Positions 55,516 through 64,000 of a DNA stretch of 64,000 nt are shown here, piece by piece (positions within the stretch are counted from its first letter, which is position 1; each line of letters begins with the position of its first letter). The stretch covers positions 6,201,001-6,265,000 of the forward strand of contig NZ_CP015637.1 of assembly GCF_001708445.1 (NCBI RefSeq), given 5' to 3'. The notes below the pieces were generated by a model. It was not told the origin of the DNA, searched no databases, and worked only from the letters and a program-made list of their open reading frames with translations. The stretch is from Pseudomonas fluorescens. Its GTDB lineage: Bacteria > Pseudomonadota > Gammaproteobacteria > Pseudomonadales > Pseudomonadaceae. Both the position numbers and the translations under genes were made by a program.

Positions 55516-56883
55516 ATGCAGAAAGAAACCGAAATCAAGCTCCGCGTCAGCCGCGAAACACTCGCCGCGCTGCGTGAGCACCCGCTACTGAAAAAACGCA
55601 ACAAAAGTGGCTGGGAACGCCGTGAGTTGATGAACCAGTATTTCGACACCCCCGAGCGCGACCTGGCCCAGGCCAAGGTTGCCCTGCGCCTGCGCAAGGA
55701 CGGTGACGACATTATCCAGACCCTCAAGACCCGTGGCCAAAGCGTCGCTGGCTTGTCGGAACGTAACGAATACAACTGGGAATTGCCCAAAGCCAAGCTC
55801 GACGTCAAGAAACTCGACGGCGAATGCTGGCCCGAGCAACTGGCCGAGCTGGACAAGAAAACCCTCAAGCCAATCTTCACCACCGACTTCGTGCGCGAAC
55901 GCGCCGAAATCGCTTGGGGCCGCGGCAAAGCCAAGGTGGTGATCGAAGCCGCCCTGGACCTGGGCCATGTGGTGGCTGGCAAGCAGAAAGAAGAAATCTG
56001 CGAGCTGGAACTGGAACTGCGTGAAGGCGAACCGTCCGCCCTGCTGGAGCTGGCCGCTGAACTGGCTGAGACCCTGGCCCTGATGCCGTGTGACATCAGC
56101 AAGGCTGAGCGCGGCTACCGCCTGTACGACGCCAGCAGCTACTCACTGAGCCTACCGGCGCCCCAATTGCAGGCTGAAATGCCGCTGGACGACGCCTTCG
56201 CCGCGATCATGTGGCACCTGCTGGGCAGCAGCCAGCGCCTGGCCGAGCAATACCGCTTCAATGGCCACTGGCGCCTGTTGCAAGACTGGGTCGACAACCT
56301 CGGCGAACTGCGTGCCCTGCTTGGCAGCCTCGGCCAGGCCGCCCCGCGCCAATCCACCAGCGAACTGCGCAGCGCCCTCGACGCCCTGCTGGAAGACTGG
56401 CGCCCGCTGGTCCAGGCCGGTGATGACGACGAAGACATTCGCAAAGCCGCGCCGGAACAGTTCGCTGAAGAATTGACTGACGTACGCTGGGGCCTGTTCT
56501 CGCTGAACACCTCCCGCTGGTTGCTGAACCGCACCTGGACCGCCGACCGCAACGTACGCGGCAACCGTCAGGGTGCTGCGCAAATCACCAACTGGCTGCC
56601 GCGCCTGCTGGCCGAAGATGCCGTCGCCCTGCAACTGCCGCGCTACCAGCAGCAACCGGAAGACCTCGCCGAGCAACTGCCGCGCATCGAACGCATCCAG
56701 GCCTGGCTGCACCATGCACGCCAGGTGGTGGACATCCCGGAGCTGGACCGTTTGTACGGCGAGCTGAACAAACTGGCACAACTGGCCAACCAGCCGATCA
56801 CCGATGAATCGCTGGATGCGCGCATGCATCAGGCCATCGCGGTGTATCAGAACCGTGCCTGGAAAACCCTGCTGCGTCTGTAA
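55516..56883 (+). CDS. CYTH-CHAD domain inorganic triphosphatase-like protein
   Basis: Cytosolic protein of 455 residues with an N-terminal CYTH domain and a C-terminal CHAD domain. The CYTH signature ExExK is Glu4-Glu6-Lys8 (QKETEIKLRV), followed by tunnel-lining charged strands such as VALRLRKDGDDIIQTLKTRG and EICELELELREGE. The His/Lys-rich helical CHAD region begins near 210. E. coli YgiF has this architecture and hydrolyses inorganic tripolyphosphate; CHAD domains bind polyphosphate. The gene is divergent from argE and stands alone. Confidence 0.9.
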   Translation: MQKETEIKLRVSRETLAALREHPLLKKRNKSGWERRELMNQYFDTPERDLAQAKVALRLRKDGDDIIQTLKTRGQSVAGLSERNEYNWELPKAKLDVKKLDGECWPEQLAELDKKTLKPIFTTDFVRERAEIAWGRGKAKVVIEAALDLGHVVAGKQKEEICELELELREGEPSALLELAAELAETLALMPCDISKAERGYRLYDASSYSLSLPAPQLQAEMPLDDAFAAIMWHLLGSSQRLAEQYRFNGHWRLLQDWVDNLGELRALLGSLGQAAPRQSTSELRSALDALLEDWRPLVQAGDDDEDIRKAAPEQFAEELTDVRWGLFSLNTSRWLLNRTWTADRNVRGNRQGAAQITNWLPRLLAEDAVALQLPRYQQQPEDLAEQLPRIERIQAWLHHARQVVDIPELDRLYGELNKLAQLANQPITDESLDARMHQAIAVYQNRAWKTLLRL

Positions 56884-56888
56884 ATCGC

Positions 56889-56910
56889 CATCGGGGGCAA
56901 GCCCCCGATA
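56889..56910. repeat. Single REP palindrome
   Basis: An isolated hairpin (ATCGGGGGCAAGCCCCCGAT) between the CYTH-CHAD gene and the convergent Lrp-type gene; it may act as a transcription end. Confidence 0.8.
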
Positions 56911-56922
56911 AGGCCGGTACAG

Positions 56923-57393
56923 TCAACGCAATACTGGCAGGCTGGTGGTCGACTTGATCTCGGACAGTGCCACAATCGAGTTGACCTCCTGAATCCCCGG
57001 CACCATCGACAACTTCTCAAAGAAAAACCGCTCGTACGCCTCGATATCCGAGGTGACGATACGCAGCAGAAAATCCACCGCCCCCATCAGCACATAACAC
57101 TCCAGCACTTCCGGAAAGCCGCGGATCGCCTCGGTAAACTCAGTGAAGTTGGATCGCCCGTGGGCGTTGAGTTTGACCTCGGCAAAAATCTGCGTATTGA
57201 GGCCGATTTTCTTGCGATCCAACAGGGTGACCTGGCCGCGGATCACCCCTTCCTCCTTGAGCCGCTGGATGCGCCGCCAGCAAGGTGACTGGGACAGCCC
57301 GACCTGTTCGGCGATCTGCGCGCTGGAGAGCGAAGCATCCTCCTGCAGCAAGGCCAGGATGCGGCGATCATAGACGTCCAACTCGCTACGCAT
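56923..57393 (-). CDS. Lrp/AsnC-family transcriptional regulator
   Basis: Regulator of 156 residues. The N-terminal helix-turn-helix reads LDVYDRRILALLQEDASLSSAQIAEQVGLSQSPCWRRIQRL, and the C-terminal RAM domain includes GFPEVLECYVLMGAVDFLLRIVTSDIEAYERFF and VPGIQEVNSIVALSEIK. It belongs to the Lrp/BkdR-like group that responds to amino acids. Its start is 127 bp from that of the divergent small ACT-like protein, which is the obvious candidate target. Confidence 0.92.
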   Translation of the reverse strand: MRSELDVYDRRILALLQEDASLSSAQIAEQVGLSQSPCWRRIQRLKEEGVIRGQVTLLDRKKIGLNTQIFAEVKLNAHGRSNFTEFTEAIRGFPEVLECYVLMGAVDFLLRIVTSDIEAYERFFFEKLSMVPGIQEVNSIVALSEIKSTTSLPVLR

Positions 57394-57520
57394 AAAACAA
57401 CCTGCTTAGTGGCTTACATTGAATAGAATTATTCGAGTACGCGTGAATATTGCCCATTTTAGATAAGAAATCTCCGTTGGCGAATGTAAAAATTTCTCCA
57501 GTCGAAACTGGAGAGCCAAC

Positions 57521-57859
57521 ATGCACGCCGTTGAAACCACCCATTCCGTTTGCCGCGTCGATGCCTGGGCCGTCGATAGTGCTCACTGCCAGGCGCATTA
57601 TCAGATCGTCGCCGAGGCTGAGCCGGATGTGCTGTGCCGGGTACTCAACTATTTCGCGTTGCAGTTCCTGACTCCGCGCCAGGTCAATGTGAACCGGCAG
57701 GAAGACCTGCTGACCCTCGATATCGTGATGGATGGCCTGAGCTGGCACCGTGCCCAGGTGATTGGTGAAAAGATTCGAAACCTGATCAGCGTGTGCACGC
57801 TCGAGGTTTGGCCTGCCGATGCCGTGCGGCCCCAGGCGCTGGCGGCGGGAGCCCAGTAA
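57521..57859 (+). CDS. Small conserved protein, ACT-like
   Basis: Protein of 112 residues with no signal peptide. CQAHYQIVAEAEPDVLCRVLNYFALQFLTPRQVNVNRQEDLLTLDIVMDG followed by RAQVIGEKIRNLISVCTLEV (read as separate strands and helices) has the beta-alpha-beta-beta-alpha-beta spacing of an ACT domain. It recalls the small regulatory subunit of acetohydroxyacid synthase (IlvM/IlvH). The resemblance is by eye only. It is divergent from an Lrp/AsnC regulator, which fits an amino-acid-linked role. GGAGAG lies ahead of the ATG. Confidence 0.7.
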   Translation: MHAVETTHSVCRVDAWAVDSAHCQAHYQIVAEAEPDVLCRVLNYFALQFLTPRQVNVNRQEDLLTLDIVMDGLSWHRAQVIGEKIRNLISVCTLEVWPADAVRPQALAAGAQ

Positions 57860-57935
57860 AAACCTGCAATACACATCGGGAGGAGGAACGCTGGCGGCTG
57901 ACTAGCCTGGGATCACGCCTCCCAGGAAACGCCTC

Positions 57936-59615
57936 ATGCCCGTTGATCATCGATTGGAATTGCACCCGTTGTTGCCGGCCCTGCTCGAAGAAGGGCTGAT
58001 CACGCCCGACATGGCACAGCGCCTGGCGACGCTGCCGGCCAGCGACACCCAGCACCCACTGGAACACATCGCGGCCCTGGGCCCTTGCCTGGAAACCCTG
58101 ACCCAATGGCTTGCCCGACACACCGGGCAAGCCTACCTGCGTATCGACCCCCTGAAAATCGACGTGGCAACCGTGGTGCCGCTGATGTCCCACGCCTTTG
58201 CCCAACGCCACGCCATCCTGGCGGTGGCCGTGGACGCGCAGAGCGTCACCATCGCCAGCGCCCAACCCCATGTCACCGCCTGGGAAGCCGGGCTGGCGCA
58301 GGTGCTCAAGCGCTCGATCAAGCGGGTGGTCGCCAATCCCCAGGATATCCAGCGTTGTATCGCGCAGTTCTACCGGCTGGCCAAGTCGGTCAGCGGCGCG
58401 GATCTCAAGATGGCAGCGCCGGGCCATTTCGACCTGCTCAACCTCGGCATCGGCGACCAGGAGCCGGACGCCAACGACGCGCACATCGTCAACATTGTCG
58501 ACTGGCTGCTGCAGTACGCGTTCGGCCAACGCGCCAGTGATATCCATGTCGAACCGTGCCGGGACCAGGGCCGGGTGCGCTTTCGCATCGATGGGTTGCT
58601 GCATGATGTCTATCAATTTCCGTCCCAGGTAACGGTGGCCGTGGTCAGCCGCCTGAAAAGCCTCGGACGGATGAACGTGGCGGAGAAACGCAAACCCCAG
58701 GACGGCCGGGTCAAGACCAAAAGCCCGGCGGGCGCCGAAGTGGAGTTGCGCCTGTCGACCTTGCCCACGGCGTTCGGCGAGAAACTGGTGATGCGGATTT
58801 TCGACCCCCAGGTGCTACTCAAGGACTTCGATCAGTTGGGCTTGCCCACCGAAGACCAGCGGCGCTGGCACACCATGGTTCGCCAGACCAGTGGCATCAT
58901 CCTGGTCACCGGCCCTACCGGCTCGGGCAAGACCAGCACCCTTTACACCACGCTCAAGCAACTGGCGACCCGCGAGGTCAACCTGTGCACGGTGGAAGAC
59001 CCCATCGAGATGGTCGAGCCGGCGTTCAACCAGATGCAGGTGCAGTCCAATATCGACCTGACCTTCGCCAGCGGTATCCGTGCCCTGCTGCGCCAGGACC
59101 CGGACATCATCATGATCGGCGAGATTCGCGACAGGGAAACCGCCGAAATGGCGATTCAAGCTGCATTGACGGGGCACCTGGTACTGTCGACGCTGCACAC
59201 CAACGATGCACCCAGCGCTATCAGCCGTTTACAGGAACTAGGAATTGCTCATTATTTGATCAAAGCTACGCTGATTGGAGTGATGGCGCAGCGCCTGGTG
59301 CGGCTGTTGTGCCCGCACTGCAAGCGTGTCGCGGGTGAGCGCTACGAAGCTGTGGGCTGCGCGCAGTGCCGAGACAGCGGTTACCGAGGCAGGGCCGGCG
59401 TGTACGAAATCATGGTCATGGACGAAACGCTCAAAGCGTTGATCACCCCCGGCGCCGATGTGCAGGCCTTGCGCCGGGCCGCGCTCAAACAAGGCATGTG
59501 CAGCCTGCGTATCGCCGGCCTGCGCAAGGTCAACGCCGGGCTGACCACACTGGCTGAAGTATTACGAGTAACGCCCGGGGATTCAGATACAAATCCTTTG
59601 CTTGTCGAACCGTGA
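57936..59615 (+). CDS. GspE/PulE-family type II secretion-like ATPase
   Basis: Hexameric secretion/pilus assembly ATPase of 559 residues. An N-terminal MshEN/GspE_N-like region comes first. The Walker A GPTGSGKTS begins at 326, the Asp box is RQDPDIIMIGEIRD, and the His box TGHLVLSTLHTNDAPSAISRL. A zinc-binding tetracysteine module has Cys459, 462, 475 and 478 (CPHC...CAQC), typical of GspE and PilB/PulE. No other type II secretion or pilus gene is nearby, so its partner machine must lie elsewhere. The start MPVDHRLELHPL at 57936 has only a weak ribosome-binding site. Confidence 0.9.
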   Translation: MPVDHRLELHPLLPALLEEGLITPDMAQRLATLPASDTQHPLEHIAALGPCLETLTQWLARHTGQAYLRIDPLKIDVATVVPLMSHAFAQRHAILAVAVDAQSVTIASAQPHVTAWEAGLAQVLKRSIKRVVANPQDIQRCIAQFYRLAKSVSGADLKMAAPGHFDLLNLGIGDQEPDANDAHIVNIVDWLLQYAFGQRASDIHVEPCRDQGRVRFRIDGLLHDVYQFPSQVTVAVVSRLKSLGRMNVAEKRKPQDGRVKTKSPAGAEVELRLSTLPTAFGEKLVMRIFDPQVLLKDFDQLGLPTEDQRRWHTMVRQTSGIILVTGPTGSGKTSTLYTTLKQLATREVNLCTVEDPIEMVEPAFNQMQVQSNIDLTFASGIRALLRQDPDIIMIGEIRDRETAEMAIQAALTGHLVLSTLHTNDAPSAISRLQELGIAHYLIKATLIGVMAQRLVRLLCPHCKRVAGERYEAVGCAQCRDSGYRGRAGVYEIMVMDETLKALITPGADVQALRRAALKQGMCSLRIAGLRKVNAGLTTLAEVLRVTPGDSDTNPLLVEP

Positions 59616-59692
59616 AATCGTTCTTATCCGTGACAACACCGCTACAATCGGCCGAACGTCGTTTCACTGACACCAACAGATAGGGAATCGCT

Positions 59693-60613
59693 ATGCAGAT
59701 CGGAACCGTACTGCTTCTTTTCGTGGGTTTGGCTGTCGCCATTCTCTTCATGGGTTTCAAGGTCGTGCCACAAGGCTACCAGTGGACCGTGGAGCGTTTC
59801 GGGCGCTACACCAACACGCTCAAGCCGGGCCTCAACATCATCATCCCGGTCATGGACCGTATCGGTCGCAAGATCAACGTGATGGAAAGCGTGCTGGATA
59901 TCCCTCCCCAGGAAGTGATCACCGCCGACAACGCCACCGTGCAGATCGACGCCGTGTGCTTCTTCCAGGTGGTCAACACCGCCCAGGCGGCCTACGAGGT
60001 GAACAACCTCGAGCATGCCATCCGCAACCTGCTGCAAACCAATATCCGTACCGTCCTCGGCTCCATGGAGCTGGACGCCATGCTCAGCCAACGTGACGGC
60101 ATCAACGAAAAACTGCTGCGCACGGTCGACGAAGCCACCGCGCCGTGGGGCATCAAGATCACCCGGATCGAGATCAAGGACATCAGCCCACCTGCGGACC
60201 TGATGGCCGCCATGTCCGGCCAGATGAAAGCCGAGCGGATCAAGCGTGCACAGATTCTGGAGGCCGAGGGCCTGCGGGCGTCGGCGATCCTGACCGCCGA
60301 AGGCAAGAAGCAGGCACAGATCCTTGAAGCCGAAGGTGGCCGCCAGGCTGCGTTCCTGGAATCCGAAGCCCGTGAGCGTCAGGCTGAAGCAGAGGCTCGT
60401 GCGACCCAGGTCGTTTCCGAAGCGATCGCCACCGGTAACGTGCAGGCCATCAACTACTTCGTCGCGCAAAAATACATCGATGCCCTGGGCAAGCTGGCTT
60501 CGGCCAATAACAGCAAAGTGATCCTGATGCCGCTGGAAGCCAGCCAGGTGATCGGTGCAGTCGGTGGTATCGGCGAGATCGTCAAGGCCACGTTCGATAA
60601 CAAGAAAGGCTGA
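59693..60613 (+). CDS. SPFH/band 7 (stomatin-like, paraslipin) protein
   Basis: Membrane-associated scaffold protein of 306 residues. A hydrophobic N-terminal anchor ([20 protein letters not shown]) precedes the SPFH domain ([38 protein letters not shown], then [24 protein letters not shown]). A long Ala/Glu coiled coil (about 185-245) follows. It is of the QmcA/paraslipin type associated with membrane microdomains and protein quality control. The NfeD partner gene begins 10 bp downstream, so they form the standard slipin-NfeD pair. Confidence 0.93.
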   Translation: MQIGTVLLLFVGLAVAILFMGFKVVPQGYQWTVERFGRYTNTLKPGLNIIIPVMDRIGRKINVMESVLDIPPQEVITADNATVQIDAVCFFQVVNTAQAAYEVNNLEHAIRNLLQTNIRTVLGSMELDAMLSQRDGINEKLLRTVDEATAPWGIKITRIEIKDISPPADLMAAMSGQMKAERIKRAQILEAEGLRASAILTAEGKKQAQILEAEGGRQAAFLESEARERQAEAEARATQVVSEAIATGNVQAINYFVAQKYIDALGKLASANNSKVILMPLEASQVIGAVGGIGEIVKATFDNKKG

Positions 60614-60623
60614 GGCGATCGAC

Positions 60624-61070
60624 ATGTGGGATTTCCTGCAGCATCTATCGTTCTGGGATTGGCTGGCGCTGGGCACCGTGTTGTTGATTCTTGAGGTGTT
60701 CGGCGCCGGGGGTTATCTGCTGTGGATGGGGATCGCCGCCGCCGCCGTGGGCGTGATCAAGTTCCTGGTACCGCCGCTCGGGCTGGAATGGCAACTGCTG
60801 CTGTTCGCCCTCCTGTCGATCCTGACGGCGGTGTATTGGTGGAAACGCCAACGCAGCAGCGCCAAGGCCAGCGACCAGCCGGGGCTGAACATGCGCGGCT
60901 CCGAGCTGATCGGCCGCACCTTCATAGTGCATCAGGCAATTGTCGATGGGCGCGGCAAGATAAAAGTCGGTGATGGCGTATGGATCGTGACCGGCCCGGA
61001 TATGCCTGTAGGCGCTCAAGTACGGGTCGTTGGCCAGGATGGCGCGATTCTGAAAGTTGAAACTGTTTAG
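60624..61070 (+). CDS. NfeD-family membrane protein
   Basis: Partner of the preceding SPFH protein, 148 residues. Helices at about 12-32 (WLALGTVLLILEVFGAGGYLL), 35-52 and 58-75 are followed by an OB-fold beta domain (GRTFIVHQAIVDGRGKIKVGDGVWIV... GAQVRVVGQDGAILKVETV). It is the short NfeD1b form without a protease domain. The start MWDFLQHLSF at 60624 lies within ribosome reach of the SPFH stop, suggesting coupled translation. Confidence 0.92.
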   Translation: MWDFLQHLSFWDWLALGTVLLILEVFGAGGYLLWMGIAAAAVGVIKFLVPPLGLEWQLLLFALLSILTAVYWWKRQRSSAKASDQPGLNMRGSELIGRTFIVHQAIVDGRGKIKVGDGVWIVTGPDMPVGAQVRVVGQDGAILKVETV

Positions 61071-61139
61071 TCAGTGATGGAACTCGGCTGGGCTAACCAC
61101 AATCATAATGTACAGATAACCCACCCGGAGTCACCCATC

Positions 61140-61457
61140 ATGCGTCTCAAATATGCTGTCGCAACCCTCGCTGTGCTTTCCCTCCCCGTCGGCTCAGCCA
61201 TGGCCGACAGTTTCTGGCGCAATGTCATCTCCTCGGGCGCTACTACCGGCTCGACTTACCTGACATTCAAGGACCATAAGTTGGTGGTTGCCGCCCAGGA
61301 CGACGCCGGCAGCTTCGTTGCCAGCGACGGCGGCATCCGTGGCCCGTACCTGGAGGCTGCGATGCAGAAGGTCCGTGCCGATAACCCTGGCCTGAAAGCC
61401 ACGGACATGGAACTGGCCAATGCCATCCTGGCGAAAAACGCCATCGCTTCCGAGTAA
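61140..61457 (+). CDS. DUF2388-domain secreted protein
   Basis: Small predicted periplasmic protein of 105 residues. The signal peptide is MRLKYAVATLAVLSLPVGSAMA; the mature DSFWRNVISSGATTGSTYLTFKDHKLVVAAQDDAGSFVASDGGIRGPYLEAAM matches DUF2388 (split here by its features), a Pseudomonas-rich family of unknown function. CGGAG precedes the ATG. It is followed by a strong terminator and appears monocistronic. Confidence 0.87.
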   Translation: MRLKYAVATLAVLSLPVGSAMADSFWRNVISSGATTGSTYLTFKDHKLVVAAQDDAGSFVASDGGIRGPYLEAAMQKVRADNPGLKATDMELANAILAKNAIASE

Positions 61458-61470
61458 TACGGCCCCATGA

Positions 61471-61500
61471 AAAATGCCGCTTTTGAAGCGGCATTTTTTT
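61471..61500 (+). terminator. Intrinsic terminator after the DUF2388 gene
   Basis: Twelve-base stem AAAATGCCGCTT (61471-61482) and AAGCGGCATTTT (61486-61497), followed by T residues. Confidence 0.93.
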
Positions 61501-61647
61501 TGCGCCGATATCCTACAGCCAGAGCTGGTAATTCATTAGCCAATGGCGCCGGCTTCGCCCATGAATGCCAGAGAAGTCCTGTTCACGCTAGATCCCCCTC
61601 CGCAACAAGCTATCGATCCCCTTTTACATCAAAGTGAATCGACGACC

Positions 61648-62313
61648 ATGCAAAAGCTGTCCTTCGCCCTGTTACTCGCCGCGACCGCCAGCCCTGCCAC
61701 CCAGGCGGAAGGCTGGTATGGTTCGGCAAAACTCAACAGCGCCCGCCAGGACCTTGCCAATGCTCTGCTGACCAGCCCCCGTGTCACCGCGCGGGTAGAC
61801 GGCCCCAACAACGCCAAAACGTTCACCGGCTCCTTCGCGGCCGGTTACGCGCTCAGGGAAGGCTGGCGCCTGGAGGGCGAATACACCCTGCCTGGCAACT
61901 CGACGTTCAAGTCCTATTGGGCGCCTTTCAACGCCAACGTCAACAGCCTGCACACACGAAGCCAGCGTTTAATGCTCAATGGCTACAAAGACATTCCGAT
62001 CACCCCCTGGCTGTCGTTTTACGGCATGGCCGGCGTGGGCGCAGCGCGGATTGACGCCAACGGTACCCAGGCCAACGACACCCGGCGCTTCGCCAGTCAC
62101 CGCCAGTACAATCTCGCCTATAGCGTTGGCCTGGGACTGGACGCCAAGGTCAGTGACGAAACAACCCTGGGTGTGGGCTATCGCTATGTGGGCATGGGCA
62201 ATGTTGAAACCGGCTACAACACCTTCGCCAACCGCATAAACGCACGGGATGAACAGCTCAAGGGCAAGCTCAAGGAGCAGAATCTGTTTCTTGAAACTCG
62301 AATGGCCTTCTGA
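61648..62313 (+). CDS. Small outer-membrane beta-barrel protein
   Basis: Predicted eight-strand outer-membrane barrel of 221 residues (OmpA/OmpW-like superfamily). A signal peptide (MQKLSFALLLAATASPATQA) is followed by EGWYGSAKLNSARQDL, GSFAAGYALREGWRLEGEYTL, TPWLSFYGMAGVGAARID, YSVGLGLDAKVSDETTLGVGYRYVGMG and the terminal FLETRMAF with a C-terminal Phe for barrel assembly. The role is unknown. In-frame codons upstream to 61543 are unlikely to be used, since the signal peptide begins at MQKLS. Confidence 0.85.
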   Translation: MQKLSFALLLAATASPATQAEGWYGSAKLNSARQDLANALLTSPRVTARVDGPNNAKTFTGSFAAGYALREGWRLEGEYTLPGNSTFKSYWAPFNANVNSLHTRSQRLMLNGYKDIPITPWLSFYGMAGVGAARIDANGTQANDTRRFASHRQYNLAYSVGLGLDAKVSDETTLGVGYRYVGMGNVETGYNTFANRINARDEQLKGKLKEQNLFLETRMAF

Positions 62314-62471
62314 CCCTTATTGTCGAGATGCTGCCCACCGGGCGGCATCTTTTTGCAACGGCTGACGATTCATTCACAGGCGACAGGCTATATTCAGTCG
62401 AGCCGTGCAACCATGCCGGTACTGATCAATCTTTCTCTCATCGTCTATCTGAAACGGATGCCTTCGTCGTC

Positions 62472-63611
62472 ATGAGCCAACAGCCCTTTCTGCCGTTCTC
62501 CAAACCCACCATCGATGAAGCCACCATCTCGGCGGTCGGCGATGTACTGCGCTCGGGCTGGATCACCAGCGGGCCGAAAGTGCAGGCATTCGAGGCACAG
62601 CTGTCGGAATACTTTGGCGGCCGCCCCGTGCGCACCTTCAACTCAGGCACCTGCACCATGGAGATCGCCTTGCGCATCGCCGGTATCGGGCCTGGCGATG
62701 AAGTCATCACCACACCGATCTCCTGGGTCGCCACGGCCAACGTGATTCTCGAAGTGGGCGCCACACCGGTGTTTGCCGACATTGACCCGGTGACCCGCAA
62801 TATCGACCTGGCCCAGGTGGAAGCGGCCATCACCCCGCGTACCAAAGCGATCATCCCTGTGTACCTGGCGGGCTTGCCCGTGGACATGCCGCTGCTTTAC
62901 GCGCTGGCCAACAAATACAACCTGCGCATCGTCGAAGACGCTGCCCAGGCCCTGGGTTCCAGCTGGGATGGCGAGCGCATTGGGGCCACGGGTGACTTTG
63001 TGTCCTTCAGCTTCCAGGCCAACAAGAACATCACCTCCTCCGAGGGGGGTTGCCTGGTGTTGAACAACGCCGAGGAAGCCCGCCTGGCGGAAAAGTATCG
63101 CTTGCAGGGGGTGACCCGAACCGGCTTCGACGGCCTGGACGTGGACGTGTTGGGCGGCAAGTTCAACATGACTGATATCGCTGCTGCCATCGGCCTGGGG
63201 CAATTTGCCCATATCGAGAAGATCACCGCCCATCGCCGGCACCTGGCACAGCACTACTTCAAGTGCTTCGGCAGTGACTTTGAAGAGAAGTACGGCGCGC
63301 AACTGCCGCCGCCGGACTTTGAAAACAGCAACTGGCACCTGTTCCAACTGGTGCTGCCGGAACGTCAGGACGGCCTGCCCGCCCGCGCCACCTTCATGGA
63401 GCAGATGCAAGCCCTTGGCGTCGGCATTGGCTATCACTACCCGCCGATCCACCTGTTGAGCCTGTATCGTGCACAGGGCTTCAAGGAAGGCATGTTCCCG
63501 GTGGCGGAGCGTGTTGGACGTTTGATCGTGTCGTTGCCGATGTTCACGGCGATGACAGAGGCGGATGTGGAGCGGTCGGTGGCGGCAGTGAAGGCTGTGT
63601 TGAAACGCTGA
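62472..63611 (+). CDS. DegT/DnrJ/EryC1/StrS-family aminotransferase
   Basis: PLP-dependent sugar aminotransferase of 379 residues (ArnB/WecE type). FNSGTCTMEIALRIAGIGPGDEVITTPISWVATANVI binds the cofactor, VEDAAQALGSSWDGERIG holds the Asp, and the Schiff-base Lys is Lys185 in FSFQANKNITSSEGG. GVGIGYHYPPIHLLSLYR is the usual C-terminal substrate loop. Family members aminate nucleotide-linked keto-sugars for surface glycans, but no sugar-nucleotide genes are adjacent. The start MSQQPFLPFSKP is chosen by similarity to ArnB-like starts. It converges on gcvH. Confidence 0.88.
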   Translation: MSQQPFLPFSKPTIDEATISAVGDVLRSGWITSGPKVQAFEAQLSEYFGGRPVRTFNSGTCTMEIALRIAGIGPGDEVITTPISWVATANVILEVGATPVFADIDPVTRNIDLAQVEAAITPRTKAIIPVYLAGLPVDMPLLYALANKYNLRIVEDAAQALGSSWDGERIGATGDFVSFSFQANKNITSSEGGCLVLNNAEEARLAEKYRLQGVTRTGFDGLDVDVLGGKFNMTDIAAAIGLGQFAHIEKITAHRRHLAQHYFKCFGSDFEEKYGAQLPPPDFENSNWHLFQLVLPERQDGLPARATFMEQMQALGVGIGYHYPPIHLLSLYRAQGFKEGMFPVAERVGRLIVSLPMFTAMTEADVERSVAAVKAVLKR

Positions 63612-63653
63612 ATGCCTGTTGCAGGAGCCGGGTGACCGGCTCCTGCAGCGGAA

Positions 63654-64000
63654 TCACTCGCCGATGGCGGCCTTGTAGGCAGCAGCATCGAACAGTTTGG
63701 CCAGGTCGGCGTCAACGCTGCTTGGCTTGAGCTTGAAGATCCAGGCACCGTAAGGGTCGGAGTTCAGCAACTCAGGGCTGCCGCCCAGCTCTTCGTTAAC
63801 CGCAATCACTTCGCCGGCAACTGGCGAGTAGATATCAGACGCCGCTTTAACCGACTCCACGACACCCGCCGTTTCACCCGCCGCAAACACTTTGCCAACC
63901 TCGGCCAACTCAACAAACACCACATCACCCAACGCTTCCTGGGCATGGTCGGAGATCCCGACGGTCACAGTACCGTCAGCTTCCAGACGCGCCCATTCGT
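63654..64000 (-). CDS. gcvH: Glycine cleavage system H protein (partial)
   Basis: Lipoyl carrier of the glycine cleavage complex; it shuttles the aminomethyl group between the P, T and L proteins. The C-terminal 115 or so residues are in the window, and the start lies beyond the right edge. [36 protein letters not shown] (in pieces) is the standard N-terminal region, and the lipoylated Lys is in [16 protein letters not shown]. The gene would continue upstream, with gcvP or gcvT likely beyond the window. Confidence 0.95.
   Translation of the reverse strand, partial: EWARLEADGTVTVGISDHAQEALGDVVFVELAEVGKVFAAGETAGVVESVKAASDIYSPVAGEVIAVNEELGGSPELLNSDPYGAWIFKLKPSSVDADLAKLFDAAAYKAAIGE

Overview
The window reads as chromosomal core of a fluorescent Pseudomonas (P. 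fluorescens group). The evidence is GC-rich, densely coding DNA, gene orders familiar from that genus (rppH-ptsP; serA beside a D-2-hydroxyglutarate dehydrogenase-like gene; lgt-thyA; the spu polyamine cluster; lsfA plus ssuEADCBF; argA-argE), and more than a dozen intergenic REP/REPIN palindromes of the two kinds common in these genomes (GTGGGAGGGGGCTTGCCCCC and GTAGGAGCGAGCTTGCTCGC). I see no rRNA, tRNA, phage, transposase gene, CRISPR array or defence island.

Layout. 1-4.4 kb: a phosphonate-type (2-aminoethylphosphonate) ABC importer with a LysR regulator. 4.4-7.2 kb: a CadA-type metal-exporting P-type ATPase divergent from its MerR regulator CadR, with a clear operator between them. 7.2-7.6 kb: a complex nested repeat locus. 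7.6-16.8 kb: housekeeping genes (thyA, lgt, a TauE/SafE permease, an NRDE protein, ptsP, rppH, a HAD phosphatase, DUF2269, ilvA). 16.9-24.1 kb: rpiA, two tandem SdiA-regulated (YjiK-like) proteins, an FAH-family hydrolase, the D-2-hydroxyglutarate dehydrogenase-like gene, serA and a DUF4399 protein. 24.2-33 kb: small accessory enzymes (one-lobed binding protein, DUF523, 2OG-Fe(II) oxygenase, DUF2059, alpha/beta hydrolase, thioredoxin-like protein, penicillin acylase, GlxA-type regulator, HD hydrolase). 33-43.5 kb: the polyamine cluster spuBCDEFGH with divergent spuI; spuA is not present. 43.7-50.1 kb: a TetR regulator and the sulfonate/sulfate-starvation genes ssuEADCBF and lsfA. 50.3-52.8 kb: an OprD-family porin and about 1 kb of mostly non-coding DNA holding a possible decayed gene. 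52.8-57.9 kb: argA, argE, a CYTH-CHAD protein, an Lrp/AsnC regulator and a small ACT-like protein. 57.9-64 kb: an orphan GspE-type ATPase, an SPFH-NfeD pair, DUF2388, a small outer-membrane barrel, a DegT-family aminotransferase and the 3' part of gcvH.

How the genes work together. The spu cluster imports putrescine/spermidine (spuDEFGH) and degrades it by gamma-glutamylation (spuB, spuI) and transamination (spuC). ssu and lsfA form a sulfur-scavenging module: sulfonate uptake, FMN reduction, desulfonation and peroxide protection. serA and its neighbour are a known thermodynamic couple for serine synthesis.

No obviously new multi-gene system is visible. The most unusual structures are two repeat loci, near 7.2-7.6 kb and 19.7-20.0 kb. 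In each, a REP-containing element appears to be inserted inside another REPIN. In one the element has 18-bp terminal inverted repeats and a 10-bp flanking duplication. Other points worth following are a candidate sigma-54 promoter in front of spuB, a binding protein lacking its second lobe, and the ACT-like protein divergent from an Lrp regulator.
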